64,000 nt of DNA from Streptomyces zagrosensis (GTDB lineage Bacteria > Actinomycetota > Actinomycetes > Streptomycetales > Streptomycetaceae), in assembly GCF_014203645.1 (NCBI RefSeq), contig NZ_JACHJL010000009.1, forward strand, positions 248,001-312,000, in the 5' to 3' direction. The translations under genes were made by a program, and so were the position numbers. Numbering within the stretch: the first letter of the stretch is position 1; the number at the start of each line of letters is the position of its first letter. The notes under the pieces are model-generated. The model had not been told where the DNA came from. It saw only the letters and a program-made list of their open reading frames with translations, and did not search any database. Positions 16,365 through 25,288 of this stretch are shown here, one piece after another.

Positions 16365-18511
16365 GAAGGGTGAGCACCGGGGGCGCACAGGACACCGACG
16401 CGGACCCCTTCGAGACCCTGGCCCCCCTCGTTGCCGCGGCGACGGTACGCATCCACGCCCCGGGCACCGGGTATGCCCCGGACGGGCTGGCTCCGCGGCC
16501 CTGGGGCAGCGGCTTCTTCATCGCCCCGAACTGGGTGCTCACATGCGCCCACGTGGCCATGCGGGGGAAGGGAGGCGGGCGTGCGGTGGGGCTGAGCTTC
16601 GCGGGGCGTACGGTGCCTGGCGTTGTCGAGTGGGCACAGCCGGAGGACAACCCGGCGGGTGGCCTGTGGCCCGCGCCCGACCTGGCCTTGATCCGGATGT
16701 TGGAACCGGCACCGCACGGCTGCGTATGGCTCTCCGAGCGCACGGCCAAGGTCTTCACCCGTAAGGAAGTCGCCTTCTTCGGCTGCACCGAGGAGGACGG
16801 CGAGATCGAGGACATCAGCGGACGCTGCACCATCAGGGGCGAACTGGGCACGGACGGCAGGCTCAAGCTCGGCAACGAGGACGAGATGCCCGAGGGCTGT
16901 TCCGGCGGGCCCATCGTGGACCTCGACCGCGGTGAGGTCATCGGCGTACTCAAGGCCAGGCGCGGCAACGGCCGCGACGGCGGTTTGGCCATCTCCGTCG
17001 TCCAGCTCCGCCGGGCGCCGGCGGCGGGGGAGCCGGTCCACTGCGAGCGCGATGACCTCTACCAGCGCGTGCTGCACGCACATGACCGCTACCACGCCGA
17101 CCAGCACCGCAACGACCATGTGGGCCGCAACACCTGGACCGATGGGCAAAGCGACCTACGGGCCACCGCAAGCCGCGCGCTGACGCCAGGCCAACGCACC
17201 GAAATACTGGGCCTGTTGGCCGAGCTCCCGCCGCCGGTCAGCGCCCGCAGCCTGGACGAGTTGGTGACCGGGTTGCGCGGCCAGTCCTACGAGGGGCGGC
17301 TGCCCGCTCCGCGCGGCTGGCGCGATGGCATCGGCCTCCTGTACGACCTACGGCAGGGCCGCAGCGAACTGGAGGCCGTGCTGCGCTACGCGGTACACGC
17401 CGCGACCGCCGACCGGCCCTACCCCGCGGCACCCGGCGCCGAGCGCGCGCTGTGGGAATGGGCCGCACGGGCCGCTGCCGACGCGGAGTTGCCGCGCGCC
17501 TTTCGTAACGCGCTCGGCGGCGAGTGGGCCGCGCGGCTGCGGCTGCGCCGGGACACCGTCTCCGCCGACGCGGGGGCGGCACCCAAGGGCGGATACGGGC
17601 TTGGTCTCGGCGCGGCGGACTCGATGACCGTGCCCCAGGAAGGCGCGGCCCGCTCACACACCCTGCTGGAGATCATCCCGCGTGGTTGGGAGCGCGACAG
17701 CTACGACTGGCGGGTGTGCGTCGCACGCCCGTCCGGCGAACTCGTTTCGGTGGATGAGGACTTCGGGGTACGGGGACTCTTGCACCAGCCGCCCGAACCG
17801 CCGGAGCGGCTCCGGGCGGCGCTAGCCGAATCCTTCCGGCGCGGCGACGAGCCCGGCCGCCCGGTGACGCTGCAAGCCGCCTTGCCCTACGCACTGTTGG
17901 GCTTTCCCGTGGACCAGTGGCGGGTCCCGCCGCACGAGAATGACCCACTCGGCTGCGTACGCCCCGTCGTCGTGCGCTGTGCCGATCGGGAACTGGCAGA
18001 CATGCCCGGGCTGGTCGGGGGCGTGGCGGCGGAGCTGGTCGGTGAGGCGGGTGAGGACACCACGCCGCGCCAGTCCCGGTGGAAGCGGGCCCATGTGGGC
18101 CCCATGCGGCCCTTCGTGCTCGACTGTGACTCCGGGCGGCCCGAGCCGGTGCCCGACCTCGCCGACCTGCTCGCCTGGGACAGCTTCTTGATCCCGGTGC
18201 TGTGCCGCGCCGCCGACCCGGGGGCCGACCCGGGCGCCCTGCGCCAGGTCATGGAAGGCGGCCACGATGTGGTGTTGTGGCGGCGGGAACCGGTGGGCAG
18301 GCACGGGGTGTGCGCGGACTTCCACCGGGGCGCGACCGGCACCGTGTCCAATGCCGGGCAGGCCGACCGGCTGCCGGCCGCCGTCTGGCGACTGCGCGCC
18401 GACCTGGACGCCGGCGTACCCGAGGCGTATTGGGCCGAGGGCGTCGCGCTGCTCTACGACGACCCCACGCGCCCGTTGCCCGGTACCGATCAGCCGCTGG
18501 AGGCGCCATGA
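16361..18511 (+). CDS. Trypsin-like serine protease fused to VMAP-C domain (conflict-system effector)
   Basis: A 716-residue protein with no signal peptide. Residues about 20-220 form an intracellular trypsin-like protease: GSGFFIAPNWVLTCAHV (His64), PAPDLALIRM (Asp107) and EGCSGGPIVD (Ser181). A middle helical segment (about 275-370, ALTPGQRTEILGLLAELPPP onward) looks like an effector-associated domain. The C-terminal half carries VMAP-C hallmarks, notably LPYALLGFPVDQWRVPP and a conserved W-K-R region. VMAP (vWA-MoxR-associated protein) links an effector to a MoxR ATPase and vWA protein, both encoded downstream. Start GTG 16361 overlaps the Trypco1 stop; GTG 16370 is an alternative. The target of proteolysis is unknown. 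Confidence 0.85.
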   Translation: MRRVSTGGAQDTDADPFETLAPLVAAATVRIHAPGTGYAPDGLAPRPWGSGFFIAPNWVLTCAHVAMRGKGGGRAVGLSFAGRTVPGVVEWAQPEDNPAGGLWPAPDLALIRMLEPAPHGCVWLSERTAKVFTRKEVAFFGCTEEDGEIEDISGRCTIRGELGTDGRLKLGNEDEMPEGCSGGPIVDLDRGEVIGVLKARRGNGRDGGLAISVVQLRRAPAAGEPVHCERDDLYQRVLHAHDRYHADQHRNDHVGRNTWTDGQSDLRATASRALTPGQRTEILGLLAELPPPVSARSLDELVTGLRGQSYEGRLPAPRGWRDGIGLLYDLRQGRSELEAVLRYAVHAATADRPYPAAPGAERALWEWAARAAADAELPRAFRNALGGEWAARLRLRRDTVSADAGAAPKGGYGLGLGAADSMTVPQEGAARSHTLLEIIPRGWERDSYDWRVCVARPSGELVSVDEDFGVRGLLHQPPEPPERLRAALAESFRRGDEPGRPVTLQAALPYALLGFPVDQWRVPPHENDPLGCVRPVVVRCADRELADMPGLVGGVAAELVGEAGEDTTPRQSRWKRAHVGPMRPFVLDCDSGRPEPVPDLADLLAWDSFLIPVLCRAADPGADPGALRQVMEGGHDVVLWRREPVGRHGVCADFHRGATGTVSNAGQADRLPAAVWRLRADLDAGVPEAYWAEGVALLYDDPTRPLPGTDQPLEAP

Positions 18512-18630
18512 CAGCCCGGTCGAGCACTCCCTTACGCGTCCCGCCCACGCGCGATGCGTTTCAGCGCTACCGTCGAGTCAACGTCGGCGCTCCCGCCATC
18601 GACAACCGAGCGACGAGGAGCAAGCTGTGA
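18508..18630 (+). CDS. Possible 40-codon coupling ORF between protease and MoxR genes
   Basis: The ATG overlaps the protease stop (ATGA at 18508-18511) and the TGA overlaps the MoxR start (GTGA at 18627-18630). The ORF bridges the only gap in this operon and would keep ribosomes moving from the protease to the ATPase gene. The encoded peptide is basic (six Arg among the last 25 residues) with no recognisable domain. It may be a real micro-protein or only a translational bridge. The in-frame overlaps at both ends are the only evidence. Confidence 0.4.
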   Translation: MTARSSTPLRVPPTRDAFQRYRRVNVGAPAIDNRATRSKL

Positions 18631-19781
18631 CTGCGCCTGAGAGCAATCCGGACCTCAGCCCTGCCTCGTCCGGGTCCCCGAAACCATCCACCATCGACGC
18701 CCGTGGCGCCGCCGGCGGGGCTGACGCTGCCGACGGCGCTGGTGGCGGTGGCCGGGGGGCCGCCAGTGAATGGCTGATCTACCGGGGTACGGGAGAGCCG
18801 CACCCCGGCATCTCCGCGCTCCCCAAGCCGCCCCCCTGGCGGGACTTCGACGGCGCCCCGCTGGTCGAGCCGGGACCCGAGACCGACAGTGCCTCCACCC
18901 GCAGGCTCGGCGCATACCGCCATATGGCCGCCCTGCACCGGCCAAGCGGCGAGGAACTGGAGATCATCAACGCGGCGTTGTACCTGCGTCGCCCACTGCT
19001 GGTCACCGGCAGCCCCGGCACCGGCAAGTCCACCCTCGCGCACGCCGTCGCCTACGAACTGGGCCTGGGTCGGGTGCTGCGCTGGCCCATCGTCAGCCGC
19101 ACCACGCTGGTGGACGACGGGCTCTACCGCTACGACGCCATCGCACGCCTCCAAGACACCCAGATCGCCGCCAGCAGCCGCGGCACGGGCGGCGCCGGGG
19201 CGGTGAGCGTCCCCGGCGGCATCGGCAGCTACATCCGGCTCGGCCCGCTCGGCACCGCGCTGCTGCCGACCACCAAGCCGCGAGTGCTGCTCGTCGATGA
19301 GCTGGACAAGAGCGATATCGATCTGCCCAACGACCTGCTGAACGTGCTCGAAGAGGGCGAGTTCGAGATACCAGAGCTCCAGCGGCTGGCCGAGCGCGAG
19401 CCCGAGGTGGATGTGCTCACCGACGACGGGGCCAAGGTCACCGTCAGGGACGGCCGAGTGCGCTGCCGGGCCTTCCCGTTCGTCGTCCTGACCAGCAACG
19501 GTGAGCGGGACTTCCCTGCCCCGCTGCTGCGCCGCTGCATCCACCTCGAACTCGGCCAACCCGACCACGAGCGTTTGGCCACCGTGGTCCGCGCCCACCT
19601 CGGCGAGGAACTGGCGCGCGTCGGCGACGACCTCATCCTGCGCTTCCTGGAACGCTCCCGCAGTGAACTCCTCGCCACCGACCAGCTCTTGAACGCCATC
19701 TACCTCACGCACCACGCGGCACCGCCCACCCGCAACAGGCTCGCCGACATGCTTATCCAACGCCTCGACCGGCCCAGGTGA
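18627..19781 (+). CDS. MoxR-family AAA+ ATPase
   Basis: A 384-residue AAA+ protein. A Gly/Ala-rich tail of about 45 residues precedes the ATPase. Walker A is GSPGTGKST (about residues 128-136), Walker B is VLLVDELDKSDIDLPNDLL (about 219-237) and sensor 1 is VVLTSNGERDFP. The helical lid follows. These are MoxR/RavA traits: ATPases that remodel vWA-protein complexes. GTG 18627 has GAGGAG seven bases upstream. It sits directly between the trypsin-VMAP effector and the vWA protein, giving the complete ternary set. ATP-driven gating of effector activation is the expected role in this family of systems. Confidence 0.9.
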   Translation: MTAPESNPDLSPASSGSPKPSTIDARGAAGGADAADGAGGGGRGAASEWLIYRGTGEPHPGISALPKPPPWRDFDGAPLVEPGPETDSASTRRLGAYRHMAALHRPSGEELEIINAALYLRRPLLVTGSPGTGKSTLAHAVAYELGLGRVLRWPIVSRTTLVDDGLYRYDAIARLQDTQIAASSRGTGGAGAVSVPGGIGSYIRLGPLGTALLPTTKPRVLLVDELDKSDIDLPNDLLNVLEEGEFEIPELQRLAEREPEVDVLTDDGAKVTVRDGRVRCRAFPFVVLTSNGERDFPAPLLRRCIHLELGQPDHERLATVVRAHLGEELARVGDDLILRFLERSRSELLATDQLLNAIYLTHHAAPPTRNRLADMLIQRLDRPR

Positions 19782-19785
19782 CGCC

Positions 19786-22700
19786 ATGCAGGCCAGGCAG
19801 GACCCAGCCGCGCGGACCGGCCGCGGCCCCAGCCCGCTCGCCGATCTCATCGAAGTGTTACGCGGTGCCGGTTTGAACCCGGCACTGGGCGAGCTGGCCG
19901 ACGCGCTGTGGCTGGCCCGCTACGCGCGCCCCGACGTTGGGCCACAGACCGCCACCGCGCACGCCGCCGACCCGCGCGCCGCACCGCCGGCCGGCGCCGA
20001 CGCCACCCCCGGAGCCGACAACACCGCGCGCCCTGGCCCCGGGGACGGCACCGAGCCCGGGGCCGACCCGCAGGACGAGTCGCCGTCCGACGACGGCCAC
20101 CCCCAGCCGGGCGACGGCGCCGCCCGCGCCACCCGCGTCTCCCTCTACCCCGGCACGGCACCACCAGCCGGCGCCAGACCCGGCGCCGGCCCCCGGGCGG
20201 CCTTCCGCGGCCCTGGCCGCCGCGGCGTGCCCATCGGCGTGCCCGAGGCCGCCGTCCTCCCGCGGCTACTGGAGCTCCAGCGCGCACTGCGCCCCCTCCA
20301 GCGCTACCGGGCCGCGGCCCCGCCGCTGCGCCGCGTCCTGGACGAGGAGCGCACAGCCGACCACAGCGCGCGGGCCGGGGGCCTGGTGATCCCCGTGTTC
20401 CGCCCCGTGCTGCGCGGCGACGCCTCGCTCCAGCTTTTGATGGACGCCTCGTCATCGATGTACGTATGGCAGCGCATGCTCAGCGAACTCCAGCAAGTTT
20501 TCGGGCAATTAGGAGCCTTCCGGGATGTGACGGTGCAATACCTTCACCAGGCCCCGGACGGCGCGCCCGCCATCAGCCGCCGCTTCGAACCCGACGCCGC
20601 CGCCCTGCGCTCCGCCGACCAGCTCACCGACCCCACCGGACGCCGCGTCACCGTCCTCGTCAGCGACTGCGCTGGCCCGCTGTGGCGTAGCGGCGAGGCG
20701 CACCGCCTGGCATACCGGCTGCTGCGGCACGCCCCGGTCGCCGTCTTGCAACCGCTGCCGCAGCGGCTGTGGGCCCGCACCCGGCTGCCTGCGTCGTTCG
20801 GCGCCCTCATGCACGGCGACGGGCCGGCATCGTCGGCGCCGCTGCACTTCATCTCCGCCGCAGGAACCCCCGCAGCCCAAGGCGCTGGCAGCCGCGACGA
20901 CCCGCGCCGCGCGGGCGCGGTCCCGGTGCCCGTGCTGCCCCCGGCAGCCGCCGCGCTCGGGGCCTGGGCCCGGCTGCTGACCGGTACCGGGTCCGGGCCG
21001 GTGGAAGCCGCTGTCGGCTGGGTCAGGGCCGACCAGCCGCCCGCGCCACCGGCCCGAGCGCGCGGCCCGCTCTCCGCGACGCAACTCGTCAGCCGGTTCC
21101 GCGCCACCGCATCCCCGGGAGCGGGCCAACTCGCCATCTACCTGGCCGCCGCACCGCTGTTCCTGCCCGTCATGCAGCTCGTCCAGCGCACCATGCTGCC
21201 CGATTCAGGACCCGCCGAACTCTCCGAAGTGCTGCTCGGTGGGCTGCTGCGGCGCCGCGACCGAGAGGCCGGCGACGACAGCCGCTGGTACGCCTTCGCG
21301 GACGGTGTGCAGGAGGCACTGCTCGGCTCCCTGGGCCGAGACGAGGCGCTGCTGGTACTCAAACACTGCTCGGAGTACGTCGAACAACGGTTCGGCAAGG
21401 GCGGCCCCAACTTCCCCGCCCTGGCCATCGCCCAACTCGCCGTCGCGGACGGGACGCGGGGCGCCACCGCCAACGGGCTGCCACGGGGCGATGACCCGGA
21501 GCACGACGCGCAGGCCCGGCCGGCGCAGCCCTTCGCCGAGGTCGCCGCGCGGGTCCTGGAGCGCTTCATGCCAGACGCCCCCACACAGGGCGTATCGCTG
21601 ACCCGCGAGGAGCCCCCCCGCTCGCTTGCGGTGTGCCAAGCGACACTGCTCGTCGAGCGCTTCGAGGCGAATGGCATGGTGCAAAACCTGCTGGACGCCG
21701 TTCAGTTGCTGCGCCGGGCGGCGGCCCAGCAGCGTTCACTGGCCCAGGGCATCGACCCCGAACTGTGGAGCGACCTCGCCCAAAACCTGCTGCGGCTCTG
21801 GCGGCTGCGCGGCGGCATCGACCTGCTGCGCGAGGCGCAGGATGCCGCGCAGACCGCCGCCTCCTACCCCGGTTCGGTGCCCGCACGCACGGTGCTCGCC
21901 CGGGTGCTGCACGCAGCCGCCGGCGATCGCCGCGCGGCCGGCGACCCGCGCGGCGCGCTCGATCTGCTGCGCCGGGCCGATCGCGAGTTCACCGCGGTGT
22001 GCGCCAGCGTCGGGTTGGCCACGGGCGAGGCACTCGCGGTCACGCTCGATCGGGTGCGGGTGCTCGAAGAGCAATGGCAACTCGGCGGCGACAGCGCGCT
22101 GCTGGAGGAGAGCGTCGGCATGCTGGAGGCGTTCGCCGACGCCTGGCCGGTGAGCAGGCCCCAACCCAGCGGGCTGTCCCTGGCGCGCGGCCGGGCGTTG
22201 CTGCGGCTGGCCAGGTCGGCGCCCGACCGCGAGCGCGCCCGCACCTACGCCCAGCAGGCCGCCACCTCGCTGGAGCGCGGGCGCACCGGGCTCACCGCCG
22301 AGGGCGCGTCCGCGGACGCCCGTGCCAGGGCCGCACTCGATGTGGTGGACGCGCTGCTGGTCGCCGGGGAGCGGTTGGAGCGAGCCGGCGCCATAGTGGC
22401 CGACGCGCTCGCGCTGGCCCCGAGCCGACAGTTGCGGGCGGAGTGCCTGGCCCGGGATGCGCGGTTGTGCGTACGGCGGTACGAGTCGGCCGGCGAAACC
22501 GGCGGCGATACGGCCGAACTGGATGCAGCGGCCGACCGGTTCGCGGACGCCAGCCGGTTGCTCACCCGCGACTGCACCGGCTACAGCGATCTGATCGCCG
22601 AGTGGGGCGCGGTGCTCATCGAGCGCGCCGACCGGCCCGGTGGCGGCGCGTACGTCTCCGATGCGGTACGGGTGCTCAGGGACTGCCGCATGGAGACGCC

Positions 22701-23220
22701 GGCCGGCGACGCCCGGCTGCCGGAACGGTTGCTGATGCTCGGCCGCGCCCTGGCGATCCGCTATCGGGAAGCAGAGGACATGGTCGATCTACGCGAGTCG
22801 GAGTACCTGTTCGGGCTGGCCGCGCACAGCGCCACAGAACCGCTGCTGCGGGCCCGCTGCTGGCTCAACCTGGGCGAGGCCCATCGCAGCACTTACCGGT
22901 ACACCCGGCGCGCGGAGCGGCTCGACCAGGCGGCCGACGCGTACCGCCGCGCCGCTGAGGCGGCCAGCGCATCCGACGGCGGAGCACAAGGCGGCGCGGA
23001 CCGGGCCGAGGGGCCCGCTGCTCCGCGCGGGGAGGCGGCACGCCTTGCGGCCACGGCGCACCACTGGCGCGGTGTCGTCTACGAGACGGGCCAGCGCCCC
23101 CGCGCGGCACGCGCCGCGTACCAGGCGGCCATCGCACGGTGGCGCACACTGCCGGACGGCGGCGGAGCGCTGGCCGAACGGACCGCGGAGCGTCTCGCGG
23201 ACCTGGCCCGCGTCCGATAA
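19786..23220 (+). CDS. SAV_2336 N-terminal-domain-related protein (vWA-like, with TPR-like C-terminal half)
   Basis: A 1144-residue protein. A short helical N-terminus (LADLIEVLRGAGLNPALGEL) precedes a long Ala/Gly/Pro linker (about 45-145). A vWA-like domain follows with a MIDAS-type LLMDASSSM (near residue 219) and TVLVSDCAGPLW. The C-terminal 500 residues are alpha-helical Ala/Leu/Arg-rich repeats of TPR type. It begins 4 bases after the MoxR stop. In ternary systems this is the vWA partner that the MoxR ATPase acts on and that bridges to the VMAP effector. The same protein family is also found next to FxSxx-COOH peptide genes, as it is here. Confidence 0.82.
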   Translation: MQARQDPAARTGRGPSPLADLIEVLRGAGLNPALGELADALWLARYARPDVGPQTATAHAADPRAAPPAGADATPGADNTARPGPGDGTEPGADPQDESPSDDGHPQPGDGAARATRVSLYPGTAPPAGARPGAGPRAAFRGPGRRGVPIGVPEAAVLPRLLELQRALRPLQRYRAAAPPLRRVLDEERTADHSARAGGLVIPVFRPVLRGDASLQLLMDASSSMYVWQRMLSELQQVFGQLGAFRDVTVQYLHQAPDGAPAISRRFEPDAAALRSADQLTDPTGRRVTVLVSDCAGPLWRSGEAHRLAYRLLRHAPVAVLQPLPQRLWARTRLPASFGALMHGDGPASSAPLHFISAAGTPAAQGAGSRDDPRRAGAVPVPVLPPAAAALGAWARLLTGTGSGPVEAAVGWVRADQPPAPPARARGPLSATQLVSRFRATASPGAGQLAIYLAAAPLFLPVMQLVQRTMLPDSGPAELSEVLLGGLLRRRDREAGDDSRWYAFADGVQEALLGSLGRDEALLVLKHCSEYVEQRFGKGGPNFPALAIAQLAVADGTRGATANGLPRGDDPEHDAQARPAQPFAEVAARVLERFMPDAPTQGVSLTREEPPRSLAVCQATLLVERFEANGMVQNLLDAVQLLRRAAAQQRSLAQGIDPELWSDLAQNLLRLWRLRGGIDLLREAQDAAQTAASYPGSVPARTVLARVLHAAAGDRRAAGDPRGALDLLRRADREFTAVCASVGLATGEALAVTLDRVRVLEEQWQLGGDSALLEESVGMLEAFADAWPVSRPQPSGLSLARGRALLRLARSAPDRERARTYAQQAATSLERGRTGLTAEGASADARARAALDVVDALLVAGERLERAGAIVADALALAPSRQLRAECLARDARLCVRRYESAGETGGDTAELDAAADRFADASRLLTRDCTGYSDLIAEWGAVLIERADRPGGGAYVSDAVRVLRDCRMETPAGDARLPERLLMLGRALAIRYREAEDMVDLRESEYLFGLAAHSATEPLLRARCWLNLGEAHRSTYRYTRRAERLDQAADAYRRAAEAASASDGGAQGGADRAEGPAAPRGEAARLAATAHHWRGVVYETGQRPRAARAAYQAAIARWRTLPDGGGALAERTAERLADLARVR

Positions 23221-23307
23221 CCCACCGCTCCACCGGCACAAGAGTTTCCACGACCATCCGCCGGGGAATCTCTGGTGGGCCGCGACGCGGGGAGGATGAG
23301 GCGTGAC

Positions 23308-23592
23308 ATGAGCAGGGACAGCACCGCACACGAGAGCACCACAGGCGAGCCGAGCGCCCTGGCACCCCCGGTCACGCGGGCCCCGGTCATGGCGGCCCCG
23401 GCCACGCAGGCCCCGGTCAGGCAGAGCTGTCAAACCGTCGAGGCCACGGACCAGTTGCCGGACCTCTTGAGCCTGGATCTCGCCACTTTACGTACCCTGG
23501 AGCACCCCGTCCTGGACGAGGTGCTCGGAGAGTTACGCGGCCGGGTGGCGCAGCCGCGGGAAATGCTCTGGGCGTTCAACAGCGCCTGCTGA
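23308..23592 (+). CDS. fxsA: FxSxx-COOH RiPP precursor peptide (FxsA)
   Basis: A 94-residue precursor. The C-terminus ends A-F-N-S-A-C, matching the F-x-S-x-x-COOH signature in which the radical SAM enzyme FxsB links Phe and Ser into a three-residue cyclophane. The leader half is Ala/Pro/Thr-rich, then comes the conserved LPDLLSLDLATLRTLEHPVL segment that is likely the enzyme recognition site. ATG 23308 follows GAGG; the upstream in-frame ATG 23296 sits directly on the GGAGG and is unlikely. A C-terminal Cys is notable. The gene lies before fxsB and after the vWA gene. Confidence 0.85.
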   Translation: MSRDSTAHESTTGEPSALAPPVTRAPVMAAPATQAPVRQSCQTVEATDQLPDLLSLDLATLRTLEHPVLDEVLGELRGRVAQPREMLWAFNSAC

Positions 23593-23857
23593 CAGGGCAG
23601 CTGGCCGCGGAAGCTGCGTCCCTGACGGCCGCTGTGTGCACCGGCGCACGCCCTGCGGTCGCACCGCCTTCGAGCTACCAGAAACGGTCGGTCCCCGGTG
23701 CACGGGCCCGCACGCATGCTTTCGGTCCAATGCAGTGGGGTAATGGACACATGGGAGCCGAACGGGTTGTGGAGCGGCGCCGAGTGGGATGCTGCGCGAC
23801 GTGCGTGGCCGCGTTCGGTACGCGACACACGACGGCCCACGCGGCTGCGCGTCCATG
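23593..23857 (+). other. Non-coding gap between fxsA and fxsB
   Basis: The 390-base gap to fxsB starts here. I see no gene on either strand: the open frames are out of codon bias. The 3' part of the gap is occupied by the three 16-nt repeats described separately. Confidence 0.5.
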
Positions 23858-23905
23858 GGGCTATGGAGCCATAGGGCTATGGAGCCACGGGGCTATGGAG
23901 CCATG
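23858..23905 (+). repeat. Three tandem 16-nt self-complementary repeats upstream of fxsB
   Basis: GGGCTATGGAGCCATA, GGGCTATGGAGCCACG and GGGCTATGGAGCCATG stand head to tail at 23858, 23874 and 23890. Each contains GGCT-ATGG-AGCC, a small hairpin, so the array could fold as three stem-loops or act as three operator copies. It lies about 80 bases before the fxsB start. Confidence 0.75.
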
Positions 23906-23983
23906 CGGAACCGGGATTTCCACTGATCGGGCCCGGCACGCAGGGCCCTGCGCAGTGCGGCAGGGGACCAAGGGGGACGAGGA

Positions 23984-25288
23984 GTGGCGCACGGAAAGGC
24001 GGGGGAGCGGCGACCCCAACCCACCGCCGCCAGGCCCGCCTGCCCGCCACACGCCCCCGGACTCGGCGCGGCGGACCCCCCGGGCGAGCCGCCCACGAGC
24101 CTGAGCAAGCCGGACACCCTCAGTACGACGGCCGCCGCCGTCCCCTTCCAGCAGTTCATCCTCAAAGTCAACGGGCGGTGCAACCTCAACTGCCGTTACT
24201 GCTACCTCTACTCGGGCCCCGACACCGGCTGGCGGCGCCGGGCGGCCGTCACGAGTGAGCGCGTGCGGGCGCGTACCGCCTACCGCATCGCCGAGCACGC
24301 CGCCGAGCACGGACTGCGGGAGATATCCCTTGTGCTGCACGGCGGAGAGCCGCTGCTGGCCGGGGCGGCCGAGGTGGCCGCCATCGTCGAGCGGGTGCGC
24401 GCCGCCGTGCCTGCCAACTGCACGGTGCGCGCCGTCATACAGACCAACGGCACCCTGCTCACCGACGCCGGGCTGCACACCTTGGCCGCCAGCGGCATCC
24501 GGGTCGGGGTCAGCCTGGACGGCGGTTTGCAGCGGCATAACCGGGCTCGGGTCGATCATGCCGGGCGGCCCTCGTGGACGGCCGCCACGCGGGGCCTGCG
24601 GCTGCTGGCCGAGCGCCACCCGGACGCGTACGCCGGTGTGCTGTGCGTCGTGGATGCGACCTTGGACCCGGCCGAGGTGTATGGGTCGCTGCTTGGCTTC
24701 AGCCCGCCGATGCTGGACTTTTTGCTGCCGCACGGCAACTGGAGCGCACCCCCGCCCGGGCTGCCCGGCGTCGATGCGCACGGCGAACCGGCTCCTCGGG
24801 AGCAGCCTGTGCCGTACGGCAATTGGCTGTGTGCCGTGTTCGACCAGTGGTGGCTCGCGGATCGGCGCCGGGTGCGGGTGCGGTTGTTCCAGGAGTGCCT
24901 GGCGCTCCTGCTCGGGCTGCCTGCCGCGACCGAGTCGGTCGGGCTCCAGCCGTTCACGGCGGCGGTGGTGGAGACCGACGGCACCATCGAGCAGAGCGAC
25001 GCACTGAAGTCCGCCTACGAGGGCGCCGCCGCCACCGGCCTCGATGTCTTCCGGCACTCCTTCGACGACGCGCTGGCGCACCCGGGCATCGCTGCGCGGC
25101 AGGCCGGTGCCGACGCGCTCGCGCCAAGCTGTCTGCGCTGTCCCGTGGTGCGGGTCTGCGGTGGCGGGCACTACGCCCACCGATACCACCACGGCGCAGG
25201 CTTTCGTCACCCGTCTGTGTACTGCGCGGACCTGCGCCACCTCATCGAGCACATCGCGGGCCGACTCGCCGAGGCGGCAGGCGCGTGA
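23984..25288 (+). CDS. fxsB: Radical SAM/SPASM cyclophane-forming enzyme FxsB
   Basis: A 434-residue radical SAM enzyme. Cys66, Cys70 and Cys73 in GRCNLNCRYCYLY bind the SAM-coordinating [4Fe-4S] cluster. HGGEP follows at the usual place. The C-terminal SPASM-type Cys cluster includes SCLRCPVVRVCGGGHYAHR and a last Cys in PSVYCADL. FxsB enzymes crosslink Phe and Ser in FxSxx-COOH peptides into a strained three-residue cyclophane. The GTG start follows AAGGGGG. The stop overlaps the GTG of the HEXXH gene. The N-terminal about 50 residues are Pro-rich and poorly constrained, so a later start is possible. Confidence 0.9.
   Translation: MAHGKAGERRPQPTAARPACPPHAPGLGAADPPGEPPTSLSKPDTLSTTAAAVPFQQFILKVNGRCNLNCRYCYLYSGPDTGWRRRAAVTSERVRARTAYRIAEHAAEHGLREISLVLHGGEPLLAGAAEVAAIVERVRAAVPANCTVRAVIQTNGTLLTDAGLHTLAASGIRVGVSLDGGLQRHNRARVDHAGRPSWTAATRGLRLLAERHPDAYAGVLCVVDATLDPAEVYGSLLGFSPPMLDFLLPHGNWSAPPPGLPGVDAHGEPAPREQPVPYGNWLCAVFDQWWLADRRRVRVRLFQECLALLLGLPAATESVGLQPFTAAVVETDGTIEQSDALKSAYEGAAATGLDVFRHSFDDALAHPGIAARQAGADALAPSCLRCPVVRVCGGGHYAHRYHHGAGFRHPSVYCADLRHLIEHIAGRLAEAAGA

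Noticed and set aside
18202..18507. The longer form of the frame that contains the 40-codon bridge ORF
   Set aside because: This part overlaps the end of the protease gene in another frame and has shadow-type Arg/Gly-rich composition; only the ATG at 18508 makes sense.
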